The notes beneath the pieces are model-generated. The model saw nothing but the letters and a program-made list of their open reading frames with translations, searched no databases and was not told where the DNA came from. A DNA stretch of 37,646 nucleotides from Candidatus Njordarchaeota archaeon (lineage in GTDB: Archaea; Asgardarchaeota; Njordarchaeia; Njordarchaeales; Njordarchaeaceae): contig JAHQWF010000004.1 in assembly GCA_029856055.1 (NCBI GenBank), positions 1-37,646 of the forward strand, in the 5' to 3' direction. How positions within the stretch are numbered: the first letter of the stretch is position 1; every line of letters starts with the position of its first letter. A program made the translations under genes and the position numbers. Positions 7,415 to 15,187 of this stretch are shown piece after piece.

Positions 7415-8473
7415 ATGAAGGGATCTATTGTCGTAGAGACATTACCCGGCTTATTAGAGTATGCTTCTATGGAACTTAAAAGGATATTTGGGAGGGATTC
7501 AGAACCTTTCTTGAATTCTGATAATATGCTTATTTTTGAGACAAATAATGTCACGTATGATTCCGTGCTTTTAACCTTGTTTAGCGAGACAACAAGAAAG
7601 TTTTATATGTTGTTGGGTTCTTGGGAACTCAAAGATGAATCTGATCTATATAGTGGTCCCCTTAATGTGAATTGGGATGCTCTCTTGCACGAAGATTTGT
7701 CTTTCGCTGTTAGACCGTTAGTAAAAGATAATGAACTAATTAAACTTATTGGTAAGCAAGTTGGACAAGCTATTATTGATTCTTACTATAAATCTAAGGG
7801 GAAGAGACTGCGTGTTAATTTATCTGAACCAGATATAGAGATTTATGCATGGATAAGGAATAGTAATCTAGTTTTAGGTTTGAATCTAAGTGGAGATGAA
7901 CTAAATGATGAGAAAACAATTTTAGCTAGGAGCACCTTATTAGCCTCCAATTGGAATGCCGAATCAAGTTTTAGTGAAATTATCTATGCGGGCATAAGTA
8001 CATCCGCACTGAGATTTGCGACAAATGAAGCTCTGAGAAGTAGATTAAGGTATGTATCTTTCATAAACTTACCTTTTGTCGATAAAAATCTGATTTTAGA
8101 ACTTGCCAGGAAAAATTGGAGAATTAATAGAGAAGTTAATGTGAGGTGCTATGAGGTTAAGGGTAGGATTAATTTAATAAAGCAGGTTAATCCAGAGTTA
8201 AGAAAAATAGCTCTTTATGATATCGAGGAATTAGCTGAATGCAATTCAATTTTCCTTGCATCGAATCTTATTACTTCCTTAGAGAAAAAGAATGAGCAGC
8301 TCTTATGGGCTAAGAAGATAGCTGATATATTAAATAGGAATGCGTCGTGGAAATATTTCACTATTCTGGCTAGGGATGACGTAGTAAGCCAAATTAATTT
8401 AAATGCTATTAAGGATGAAAAGAGTATAATTTTTAAAGGAATAAGAGCAAAGATGGTAAGATATATTCGATAA
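7415..8473 (+). CDS. THUMP-domain protein with a degenerate methyltransferase domain
   Basis: 352 residues. The N-terminus (VETLPGLLEYASMELKRIFG) matches the ferredoxin-like start of Trm14/TrmG10/RlmL-type enzymes. A THUMP RNA-binding domain spans about residues 90-165, with FAVRPLV, KLIGKQVGQAII and the signature VNLSEPDIEIYAWI. The part that should be a Rossmann methyltransferase keeps its layout but not its motifs. Where relatives have W-N followed by DPxCGSGT, this reads WNAESSFSEIIYAGISTSA (about 180-198); where they have NPPYG it reads ASNLITS (about 282-288). It is thus probably a catalytically dead RNA-binding pseudoenzyme (inference). The ATG at 7415 has GGGTGA 4 bases upstream, preferred over 7373. 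Its stop abuts an in-frame alternative ATG of uS9 (TAATG), and uS9 follows closely. Confidence 0.75.
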   Translation: MKGSIVVETLPGLLEYASMELKRIFGRDSEPFLNSDNMLIFETNNVTYDSVLLTLFSETTRKFYMLLGSWELKDESDLYSGPLNVNWDALLHEDLSFAVRPLVKDNELIKLIGKQVGQAIIDSYYKSKGKRLRVNLSEPDIEIYAWIRNSNLVLGLNLSGDELNDEKTILARSTLLASNWNAESSFSEIIYAGISTSALRFATNEALRSRLRYVSFINLPFVDKNLILELARKNWRINREVNVRCYEVKGRINLIKQVNPELRKIALYDIEELAECNSIFLASNLITSLEKKNEQLLWAKKIADILNRNASWKYFTILARDDVVSQINLNAIKDEKSIIFKGIRAKMVRYIR

Positions 8474-8490
8474 TGTTATTTGGTGATCAT

Positions 8491-8931
8491 ATGGCTGTTA
8501 GTGACAGTGTACAGAAATCAGTAACTTTAAAGGAAAAAATTGTATTGACATCAGGCAAGAGGAAAAGTGCTGTAGCTAGAGCTGTGATTAAGCCTGGCAC
8601 AGGCATAATTCGAATCAATGGGAGGAGACTAGAGGCCATAGAGAATGAGTGGGTTAGAGCGATTATAAAGGAGCCCCTTCTACTTATCGGAGAGCTGAGG
8701 AATAAAATTGATATAAGAGTCAGAGTTTCTGGGGGCGGCGTCTCAGGCCAAGCCCAAGCAGCAAGAATGGCCATTGCTAGAGGAATAGTAAGGTATTTCG
8801 AAGATCCAAAGATAGAGGAACTATTTAGGCATTACGATCGCTATATGCTTGTAGGTGATCCGAGAAGGAAGGAAATGAAGAAATTCGGTGGACCAGGAGC
8901 GAGAGCTAGATTCCAGAAAAGCTACCGTTAA
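8491..8931 (+). CDS. rps9: 30S ribosomal protein uS9
   Basis: 146 residues. uS9 binds the head of the small subunit, and its C-terminal tail reaches the P-site tRNA anticodon loop. Signatures are SGKRKSAVARAVIKPGTG, the GGGVSGQAQAARMAIARGI helix, DPRRKEMKKFGGPGARARFQ and the invariant end KSYR. The ATG at 8491 follows GGTGATCAT, an extended anti-16S match; an ATG at 8473 overlapping the previous stop would add six residues. In most archaea uS9 is in the uL13-uS9-rpoN-rpoK group. Here it is coupled to a THUMP pseudoenzyme and ends the operon, converging with a - strand gene 7 bases away. Confidence 0.96.
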   Translation: MAVSDSVQKSVTLKEKIVLTSGKRKSAVARAVIKPGTGIIRINGRRLEAIENEWVRAIIKEPLLLIGELRNKIDIRVRVSGGGVSGQAQAARMAIARGIVRYFEDPKIEELFRHYDRYMLVGDPRRKEMKKFGGPGARARFQKSYR

Positions 8932-8938
8932 GCTTTTT

Positions 8939-10243
8939 TCATTTCCCTTTCAACATTCTAATTGTCTTAACTTGTATAATGAATTTGTTGATCCTTTCCA
9001 AATCCTGTCTCCAGTCTCCCAAGGTAATTGTATAGTGTCCTCGATGAGATTTCTTTAGGAACTCTTCTACATCCGTATTCAGTAACTTAATCCCTATCTG
9101 GGAGGCTTCAAAACCTTCTTCGTAACTATCTAAATCCACTATTTCACCCGTCTCTACGTCAAATTCTTCCGTGACTGGATCGATTGTAAGCATAGTTATT
9201 TTTTTACCTGGTTTCATGTCAGCTCTAACTGCATATGGCAGATTAGTTATTGGATGCATAATTGCCTCTGCTACTCCATCAGCCATTGCGAGGTTGAAGC
9301 ATGAGTGAGATAAAATTATCGTGTTTCTTTCCTTATCTAATTTTGATACGTCAGCTATCCATGCCGGTTGTCCAGTTAATAATCTCAGTAAAAGCATAGC
9401 GAAAAGAGATGATAAGTCTCTTTGACATGCTATGAGAAACCCATCATTTAATAGTAAAGATACGGCTAGACATGGCGCAATATCTCTTTTTCTCATCATA
9501 TAATAGCAGTCTAGGCAGGCTAGCCCTGGGACCTCTCTTCTTGTATTTTTAGGCATCGAATTCTGTAGCATTGATTTTAAGGAGATGTATAGTGAAAGAG
9601 ATAATTTCTCATTATCGGATCCCCTATAATCTAATTTAATATAATTTTTAATTTCTTTCAAATTAACGGCTATCTCTTTATCCGACATTTTCTTCATTAT
9701 TTTCGATAATCTTGATGGTCTAATTAATCTGAAATTTGGCTGGACTTTCACACCTATAGCTGGGGCTATGAACAATACATCGTACTTGCGTAGTACTTTA
9801 TCTACGACATAGAAATCTTTGAATAACCCCTCTAAATCATATCTATCATAGATTATAGGAATGTAAATTTCTTTCGATAAGAACTGTATTATACGTTCTC
9901 TGGTATTGAGTGCGCTTGGTAGTGAGTTATATTTTGGTACAGCGAAAAGAGCAAACGGTTTTATGTTCATTAGATCCGTTAGGAACTCCAGAACGATTCT
10001 AGAAGTACCTCCTGACAAATGTATTATTAAGAAACCATCGTAGTAATCAAGTGATTTATTAACCTCTAATGTTATATCCTCCCAGTTTCTTTCATTCATA
10101 ATGTTTTCTAAAAATTCTATTTTTGTATTCTCATTGTTTCTAATCATCTTTTCTTTGATGTCCTCTTTGAGTTCAATGGCCTTGCTCTTACTCACCATCT
10201 GAGATGCAACTGGAATTGCTAGAACATTGTACTTAGTGCTCAT
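8939..10243 (-). CDS. L-fucose/L-arabinose isomerase-like protein
   Basis: 434 residues from ATG at 10243 (GGTGG 8 bases upstream); a TTG at 10264 overlaps the stop of the preceding gene. The two-part architecture and C-terminal block resemble archaeal proteins annotated as L-fucose isomerase-like: GLACLDCYYMMRKRDIAPCLAVSLL, then ACQRDLSSLFAMLLLRLLTGQPAWIADV, then ILSHSCFNLA, ending with HYTITLGD. Those enzymes use Glu, Asp and His metal ligands. In relatives as I remember them the second block reads CEGD; here (about residue 270) it is CQRD, so a Glu ligand may be lost. No sugar-metabolism gene is nearby, so a sugar substrate is unproven. Preceded by a winged-helix gene, with which it forms an operon. 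Confidence 0.65.
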   Translation of the reverse strand: MSTKYNVLAIPVASQMVSKSKAIELKEDIKEKMIRNNENTKIEFLENIMNERNWEDITLEVNKSLDYYDGFLIIHLSGGTSRIVLEFLTDLMNIKPFALFAVPKYNSLPSALNTRERIIQFLSKEIYIPIIYDRYDLEGLFKDFYVVDKVLRKYDVLFIAPAIGVKVQPNFRLIRPSRLSKIMKKMSDKEIAVNLKEIKNYIKLDYRGSDNEKLSLSLYISLKSMLQNSMPKNTRREVPGLACLDCYYMMRKRDIAPCLAVSLLLNDGFLIACQRDLSSLFAMLLLRLLTGQPAWIADVSKLDKERNTIILSHSCFNLAMADGVAEAIMHPITNLPYAVRADMKPGKKITMLTIDPVTEEFDVETGEIVDLDSYEEGFEASQIGIKLLNTDVEEFLKKSHRGHYTITLGDWRQDLERINKFIIQVKTIRMLKGK

Positions 10244-10260
10244 GAAAAAACCACCGTTCC

Positions 10261-10536
10261 TCAATCTTCACCAACTGACAGATATTTCTTTTCTTTACTC
10301 ATTCTTTCTACGATTCTTTCACGAGGATTAACTGAATCAACATGAATTAATCCATCTATCTCCAACTGCATTAAAATTCTGTTTATGACTGTGGATGATG
10401 CCTCTCCATAAATCTTTTTAAGTTCATTCTTTAGTTCCCTCTCGGATATCCTTCCATCGCTTTTTTCCAGTATTTCTAGAATAGCTAATCTCATCGGTTT
10501 AGCAAACCAAACATAGATGCCAGATCGCTTATTCAT
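10261..10536 (-). CDS. winged-helix DNA-binding protein
   Basis: 91 residues, almost exactly one winged-helix domain: helix 1 AKPMRLAILEILEKSDG, helix 2 SERELKNELKKIYG, recognition helix ASSTVINRILMQLEIDGL, wing IHVDSVNPRERIVERM. This size and layout match archaeal ArsR/MarR-like regulators without an effector domain. It ends 18 bases before the chosen start of the fucose-isomerase-like gene, so they are probably one transcript. It may regulate that pair and, across the 112-base divergent spacer (10537-10648), the PRC-barrel gene (inference). Confidence 0.72.
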   Translation of the reverse strand: MNKRSGIYVWFAKPMRLAILEILEKSDGRISERELKNELKKIYGEASSTVINRILMQLEIDGLIHVDSVNPRERIVERMSKEKKYLSVGED

Positions 10537-10648
10537 TACTTATCCCCCGGAAAACAATAAATGAATCACCATAATTTTTAATCTATGCAATTGTAATATT
10601 TATTTTCGCTTTTAAATGTGGTTACGTTAAGTCGCATGGTGCTGTGAC

Positions 10649-11053
10649 ATGATTAGCGATTTAACAGGTAAAAAAGTTTATTTAGAGACAGGTGATTTTG
10701 TAGGCGTTATAAATGAAATTTTTGTTGATGAATTAGGTTATACTGTCGCCATAATAAAAACTGAGTACTCTGAGATGCCCGAGATTAGAGTTAACGTTAT
10801 TACATTGAGGAAAATAAAGCGGGATGAAGAAGAATGCTATATAATGAAATCTCCTCCACTAAAATTAGTGGAGGTGATTAAGGAGAAGAAAAGAGAGGAG
10901 GAGATAAGGCGATTAGAGCGAGAATTAGCTCAAAAAGAAGTTATTGAAGAGGAAGTGAAGGAAGAAGTGCCAGCTGAGGAAGCTCGTGAAGGATTTCTCA
11001 GAAGATTAATTAATAAAATAATGAATGTAATTAGGAAGATTCTTGGCAAATGA
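10649..11053 (+). CDS. PRC-barrel protein with coiled-coil and amphipathic C-terminal helix
   Basis: 134 residues. The first 75 form a PRC-barrel pattern (MISDLTGKKVYLETGDFVG, then paired strands with conserved Gly). Residues about 76-112 are a highly charged coiled coil (IKEKKREEEIRRLEREL, then alternating EE/KE). The last 20 (FLRRLINKIMNVIRKILGK) form a basic amphipathic helix suited to lying on a membrane. CdvA, the archaeal cell-division protein, also has an N-terminal PRC barrel followed by coiled coil, but is longer and has an ESCRT-III binding tail. This could be a short relative or an unrelated PRC protein. A TTTTAAAT element near 10611-10618 may be its promoter. Confidence 0.7.
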   Translation: MISDLTGKKVYLETGDFVGVINEIFVDELGYTVAIIKTEYSEMPEIRVNVITLRKIKRDEEECYIMKSPPLKLVEVIKEKKREEEIRRLERELAQKEVIEEEVKEEVPAEEAREGFLRRLINKIMNVIRKILGK

Positions 11054-11070
11054 TCTTTAACCAAATATTT

Positions 11071-11532
11071 TCATATGTTCTCTACTATTGCTACCAACGC
11101 ACTTAGTATCGATGAAAAAACAGCTAGAACTGGACCGCCGAGAATCTCTATTTGTGCTGTATAGTCATGACCATATTGAGATTTTAATTGTAAAAGCGTT
11201 GAGTTAACTAAGTCTGGTAAAAACATCACTACGTATCCTATAAAGAATATTATCGACACTAGCACAAGCATTGAAGAGAAAAAAACATACTTCTCCTCCT
11301 TCTTTTTAATGCCTTTAATCGTTAAGTAAAATGCGAGGGTAATTATTATAATCATAGGTAATCCTAGCTCCAATATTGATTCCCAGAAGACTAGTGGTCG
11401 ATAAACATAATTTAATTCAACTACTGCTGGATTATCTGATCTATGGATAATTATTCGTAGCCACGGTGATAGTATAGATAGCAAAAGCGTTATGATGCTT
11501 AAAACTGCAAAAACGACGGATAACTTCTTCAT
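11071..11532 (-). CDS. four-span membrane protein, function unknown
   Basis: 153 residues. Hydrophobic segments at about 4-26, 55-73, 83-107 and 131-151 suggest four membrane helices. The loop after the first helix (RIIIHRSDNPAVVELNYVYR) is probably outside and carries the only substantial polar region apart from a basic inner loop (KGIKKKEEK). No motif is recognisable. It lies 17 bases after the ornithine carbamoyltransferase stop on the same strand, so it may be co-transcribed, though no functional link is apparent. It converges with the PRC-barrel gene at 17 bases. Confidence 0.7.
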   Translation of the reverse strand: MKKLSVVFAVLSIITLLLSILSPWLRIIIHRSDNPAVVELNYVYRPLVFWESILELGLPMIIIITLAFYLTIKGIKKKEEKYVFFSSMLVLVSIIFFIGYVVMFLPDLVNSTLLQLKSQYGHDYTAQIEILGGPVLAVFSSILSALVAIVENI

Positions 11533-11549
11533 TTGGTAGCCCTCACATA

Positions 11550-12482
11550 TTAATCTCTACGTAATAATGAATACAAAACTGCTTTAGCTGAATGCAACCT
11601 ATTTTCCGCTTGATCCCAAACGACGCTATGTTTTGATTCAAAGACATCATCAGTAACCTCGTCATGCCTAGGGAGGCAATGCATAAAAATAAAGTCTGGA
11701 GCCGCATGCTTGACTAGCTCCCAAGTAACTCTAAATGGCTCAAAAAGCTTGATTCTCTCCTCCGCCTCCTTCTCAAATCCCATAGATACCCAGACATCTG
11801 TATAGATGACATCAACGTCTTTTACGGCCTCTATTGGGTTATCTGTCACAATAATCTTACTCCCGCTCTTATTCGCTATTTTTCTCGCCTCCTCTATGAC
11901 TTCTCTATTCGGCTGGTATCTCTTAGGCGCCCCTATCCTGATCTCTAGCCCAATGATAGCTGACCCAAATAACAATGAATGCGCAACATTATTGTCTCCA
12001 TCGCCAACAAACGCAATCTTTGCTTCTTCTAATCCCTTCTTCTCTTTTATCGTTAATAGGTCTCCTAGGATTTGTAATGGATGAGAAAAATCGCTTAAAG
12101 CGTTAACTACAGGTATTTTTGCGTATTTAGCTATCTCCTCTAGTGTTGTATGCTTATATACTCTCGCCACAATTATATCTACGTATCTTTCCATTACTTT
12201 AGCGAAATCTTTAATTGGTTCTCCTCTAGATATTTGAGTCGTCGTAACATCCATATACATTGGATGCATTCCTAAATGGTAACATGCGACCTCTAATGAA
12301 GATCTAGTTCTTGTGCTAGGTTTCTCAAAGAAGAGCGCTGCTACTTTACCGCGTAGATATGAGTGTTCTTCGTTTCTTCTCATTTTTTCTTTAAATTCTG
12401 CGGAGAGATCTATTAGATAGCTCACCTCCTCGCGAGAGAAATCCTTTAAACACAAAAAGTCTTTACCATGTAGGTTAACCAT
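11550..12482 (-). CDS. argF: ornithine carbamoyltransferase
   Basis: 310 residues, the normal length. It catalyses carbamoyl phosphate + L-ornithine to L-citrulline in arginine synthesis, in the cytoplasm. The carbamoyl-phosphate loop STRTRSSLEVA is near residue 55. HPLQILGDLLTI carries the His-Pro-x-Gln motif, and the ornithine-site motif HCLPRH (MHCLPRHDEVT, about residue 268) marks OTC rather than aspartate carbamoyltransferase. Ornithine loop DVWVSMGFE is also present (aspartate enzymes lack SMG). GGGGGTAAAA precedes the ATG. No other arginine gene lies in the window, so it stands apart from its pathway. Confidence 0.95.
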   Translation of the reverse strand: MVNLHGKDFLCLKDFSREEVSYLIDLSAEFKEKMRRNEEHSYLRGKVAALFFEKPSTRTRSSLEVACYHLGMHPMYMDVTTTQISRGEPIKDFAKVMERYVDIIVARVYKHTTLEEIAKYAKIPVVNALSDFSHPLQILGDLLTIKEKKGLEEAKIAFVGDGDNNVAHSLLFGSAIIGLEIRIGAPKRYQPNREVIEEARKIANKSGSKIIVTDNPIEAVKDVDVIYTDVWVSMGFEKEAEERIKLFEPFRVTWELVKHAAPDFIFMHCLPRHDEVTDDVFESKHSVVWDQAENRLHSAKAVLYSLLRRD

Positions 12483-12683
12483 TTTTACCCCCTTTAGAGA
12501 TATATCCTTGTGGATAAATAGAACTACCTTTTTTCTTTATTGATTTCCCAGTATTAAAAATCCTACTATTTATGCGTTTGAGGCAAAGAAATACGTATTT
12601 AGTTTTAACAACATATTATAGCCTTCATCTATAAGATAGAAAATAAATTAGAAAAAATAATGAATTTAGTTTCTTTAACACAT

Positions 12684-14576
12684 CTAGTCTACTATTTTCA
12701 GTAAGTCAGCCACTCTATGACCTGGTTTTCCTTTCACGGTATATCTTATTACATATTCTGATTTAGGAGAAATCTCGCTTATTAACCATTTAACCTCAAG
12801 ACCCTCAACAATCTCCTCTATTGACTCTGGTCTCGGCTCCGATTGCTCTGGGATAAATTCGAATGTTTGAGGCAAATGCTCAATAAACTCATAGTTTTGA
12901 GCTGGTAGATCTCCCTCATTCCTCAAAGTAACAACAACTACGTATTCATTTTCAACAGTTCCTGGCTGTACCTCCTTGCTCTTAACAATCTTCCTTAGCG
13001 CTTCAAGTGTTTCAAGCTTGGGTACTTTTTTCAGCTCGATTTGCAATGGTCGGGTATCTGCAGACATGTAAAGATGTGCTTCCGCCGGGAATTCATAGGT
13101 AACTCCTGGTTTCGGATCGACCGAGGTCATCCTGTATTTGACGTTAACGTACTCTCCTCTTAGGAGTGGTTCATCAAGATTATATGCTATTCCAAAGATC
13201 TCTATCTTTAGATCATGTTTAACGGATGGATCAGTGTTTGCTGGATCAGTCGTTATCTTAATCATTTCAGGAGGTACAGTTATGTCGCTTCCGCCTTTGT
13301 TTATTGATACCACTACGTCAACAAGTCTTGGTGGTTTAAAATCTGCAGGTATAGTGTCTTTTATTGTTAATTGATCAATTGTCGCGCTCCCTAAGTTATC
13401 TACCTTTATTTCAACCTCAACCGGTTCTTCTAGATGGCCCACAAGTTGTTTACTTGTCATTCCCTTTATATAGAGCGGATGCCTCACATTTACCTCCTTG
13501 GTTATACGACCCCATATTACGGGGATTTCGATATCCTCGACAGTGAAGTTACCAGAAGTTCTTCTTATAACTGTGGGAATAATCCACATCTTTAGTGATG
13601 TTTGTACTTTTGGCTCCTCTTCCGATTGTAGCGTGAATGGCCCTATTTTCGTTGTTTCATTAGGTCCAACTACTACTGGTGCCATTATAATTGTGTCGTA
13701 ATCCCGCTTTCCCGGTATCTTCCACTCAATAGAACCTCTTATGCTGGCGCCACCCTCCTCAGGAGTTAGAACCTTACCTTCAACTATAGCTACTTCTGCG
13801 ATAACTTTTATAGGCGCTTTACTCATGTTCTCAACTATGACATAATTGTCCCAGATCCCTCTTTGCTCTGATCTCTCGTTTTTATCTACATAGTGTCTAA
13901 CATTTATTAAACCCCTTACCTCCTCGACATTTAAACCGCTTACTGTAAATCCTTCACCGAAGTATCTGTAAACAACAACCCCCGATCTGAACGCATCTTC
14001 TTTCTCTGCCCTAATTACACCATCTAGATCAATTGTATCGTGACCTTTAGCCCCAGATCTGAAGTTCCTGAGAACTATCTGACCCCCTTCCGTTGTTATT
14101 GTTCCTGTTGTTAATGGCGGTATTTCTCTGACAATTATCTGCTCTGGGAGTTTCTTCTCGAAATCAACGCTGAAATCTGTTGACGTATTATTCTTTATGG
14201 AGTATCTGAACTTTATATTGATTTCCTGGTTCATCAGTGCTACGGGTTTAGCGAAATCTTCTGGAAATATTATTTGCTCTAACACTTCTAGTGCTCGCGG
14301 CATGTCTCTTACATTATACCGTATCGTCTTTTGTTGGCTACCCATTTCACCAGCTGGTACCATTCCGACATGGATAAATTTCTCGAGATCCGTCTTTTCC
14401 ACGTTAGATAGAACTAGCTCAAGGTCATATATGGGGGTACCTGTATTATTTATTACTATAATTTCACCTGTATTCTTGAGCTCTTTTTCTTTACCATCAT
14501 TTGATATTACACCTTCTTGCTTCTCATGCAAAACTATAACTAGTCCCTCTTTCTCTAAGGCGCCTTCATATTGCAT
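12684..14576 (-). CDS. large cytoplasmic protein of tandem beta-sandwich (DUF11-like) repeats
   Basis: 630 residues with no signal peptide and no membrane span. At least two segments have the DUF11 pattern: VEVEIKVDNLGSATIDQLTI followed by DTIPADF (about residue 385), and VVVVTLRNEGDLPAQNYEFI followed by EHLPQTFEF (about 565). Earlier stretches (EIIVINNTGTPIYDLELVL; VIVENMSKAPIKVIAEV) look like related immunoglobulin-type strands, so the whole chain may be 5-6 repeats. Such domains are usually extracellular. Here the start MQYEGALEKEGLVIVL lacks any export signal, which suggests an intracellular scaffold or binding protein (inference). It lies 134 bases downstream of the membrane-protein gene and TPR gene on the same strand. 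Confidence 0.75.
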   Translation of the reverse strand: MQYEGALEKEGLVIVLHEKQEGVISNDGKEKELKNTGEIIVINNTGTPIYDLELVLSNVEKTDLEKFIHVGMVPAGEMGSQQKTIRYNVRDMPRALEVLEQIIFPEDFAKPVALMNQEINIKFRYSIKNNTSTDFSVDFEKKLPEQIIVREIPPLTTGTITTEGGQIVLRNFRSGAKGHDTIDLDGVIRAEKEDAFRSGVVVYRYFGEGFTVSGLNVEEVRGLINVRHYVDKNERSEQRGIWDNYVIVENMSKAPIKVIAEVAIVEGKVLTPEEGGASIRGSIEWKIPGKRDYDTIIMAPVVVGPNETTKIGPFTLQSEEEPKVQTSLKMWIIPTVIRRTSGNFTVEDIEIPVIWGRITKEVNVRHPLYIKGMTSKQLVGHLEEPVEVEIKVDNLGSATIDQLTIKDTIPADFKPPRLVDVVVSINKGGSDITVPPEMIKITTDPANTDPSVKHDLKIEIFGIAYNLDEPLLRGEYVNVKYRMTSVDPKPGVTYEFPAEAHLYMSADTRPLQIELKKVPKLETLEALRKIVKSKEVQPGTVENEYVVVVTLRNEGDLPAQNYEFIEHLPQTFEFIPEQSEPRPESIEEIVEGLEVKWLISEISPKSEYVIRYTVKGKPGHRVADLLKIVD

Positions 14577-14710
14577 ATTTAATCAGCTCTAACTAAGTTT
14601 TATTTAAATACATAATAGAAAAAATGCATCTTATGATATTTCAAATAATTAGCTTAAAAAGTTTCTATTTATGAATAAACTCATACTGTTAAATAGAATT
14701 TATTAAAAGA

Positions 14711-15187
14711 TTACTTAGATGATATCCGAGAGGAGATAACACTTGTAAATAATAATAGAAGAAAAATAAAGATATATTCTGGTAACGTTTTCCTAATTCT
14801 TAGAATTACATCATTTATGTTGATGCTACTAAATAGCACATTTATGGGATTAACGAAAACGCTAATCGTAATTAACAGTATCATAAAAATAATTATCTGT
14901 TCGAGCACTTCGCCAGCGCCCTCAGAAGTGAACCCTATTAATGATCCAGCTATAATTATCACTATTAATGCTGTTATTTCCTCAACAGTTATTGTGATTC
15001 GATTTCCGCTAATAAGAAGAAGAACGTCGTCGATCTGAGAAACCAATTTATATGCGAAAGAGAAGAAATCTGTTAGAGATAGAAATTTCAGGGTGATTAT
15101 AGAGAAAATCTGATCTATAATTACATAAACTATGTAAGATATCCAAAAAATGAATATAGCGTTAATTGCGTTTCTTCCCAGAGATAT
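14711..15187 (-). CDS. membrane protein in frame with the upstream TPR gene; start codon unclear
   Basis: The frame is open from the codon after the TPR gene's TGA (15188-15190) to the stop at 14711: 158 codons, same frame as the TPR gene. The only conventional start is a TTG at 15046, giving 111 residues. However, the 47 codons before it read like membrane protein, beginning ISLGRNAINAIFIFWISYI with a further hydrophobic run (VYVIIDQIF). Later spans are EITALIVIIIAGSLIGF, VLEQIIIFMILLITISVFV and YIFIFLLLLFTSVIS, so four helices in all. Either the TGA interrupts a TPR-membrane fusion (readthrough, recent mutation or a base error), or translation restarts at a non-standard codon such as ATA at 15187. 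The exact 5' end is therefore open. Confidence 0.55.
   Translation of the reverse strand: MSLGRNAINAIFIFWISYIVYVIIDQIFSIITLKFLSLTDFFSFAYKLVSQIDDVLLLISGNRITITVEEITALIVIIIAGSLIGFTSEGAGEVLEQIIIFMILLITISVFVNPINVLFSSININDVILRIRKTLPEYIFIFLLLLFTSVISSRISSK

Noticed and set aside
12483..12683. Regulatory RNA or operator upstream of argF
   Set aside because: The spacer is simply AT-rich. No ARG-box-like inverted repeat or conserved fold could be seen.
13138..13701. Open frames on the + strand inside the beta-repeat protein gene
   Set aside because: They are mirror frames of a clearly coding - strand gene, with Ser/Thr-rich low-complexity products and no ribosome binding sites.
15046..15187. Selenocysteine at the TGA between the TPR and membrane frames
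   Set aside because: No Sec-type context is recognisable, selenocysteine use in archaea is confined to a few methanogen and Asgard groups, and a TPR-membrane junction is not a redox site. It is kept only as an unresolved in-frame stop.
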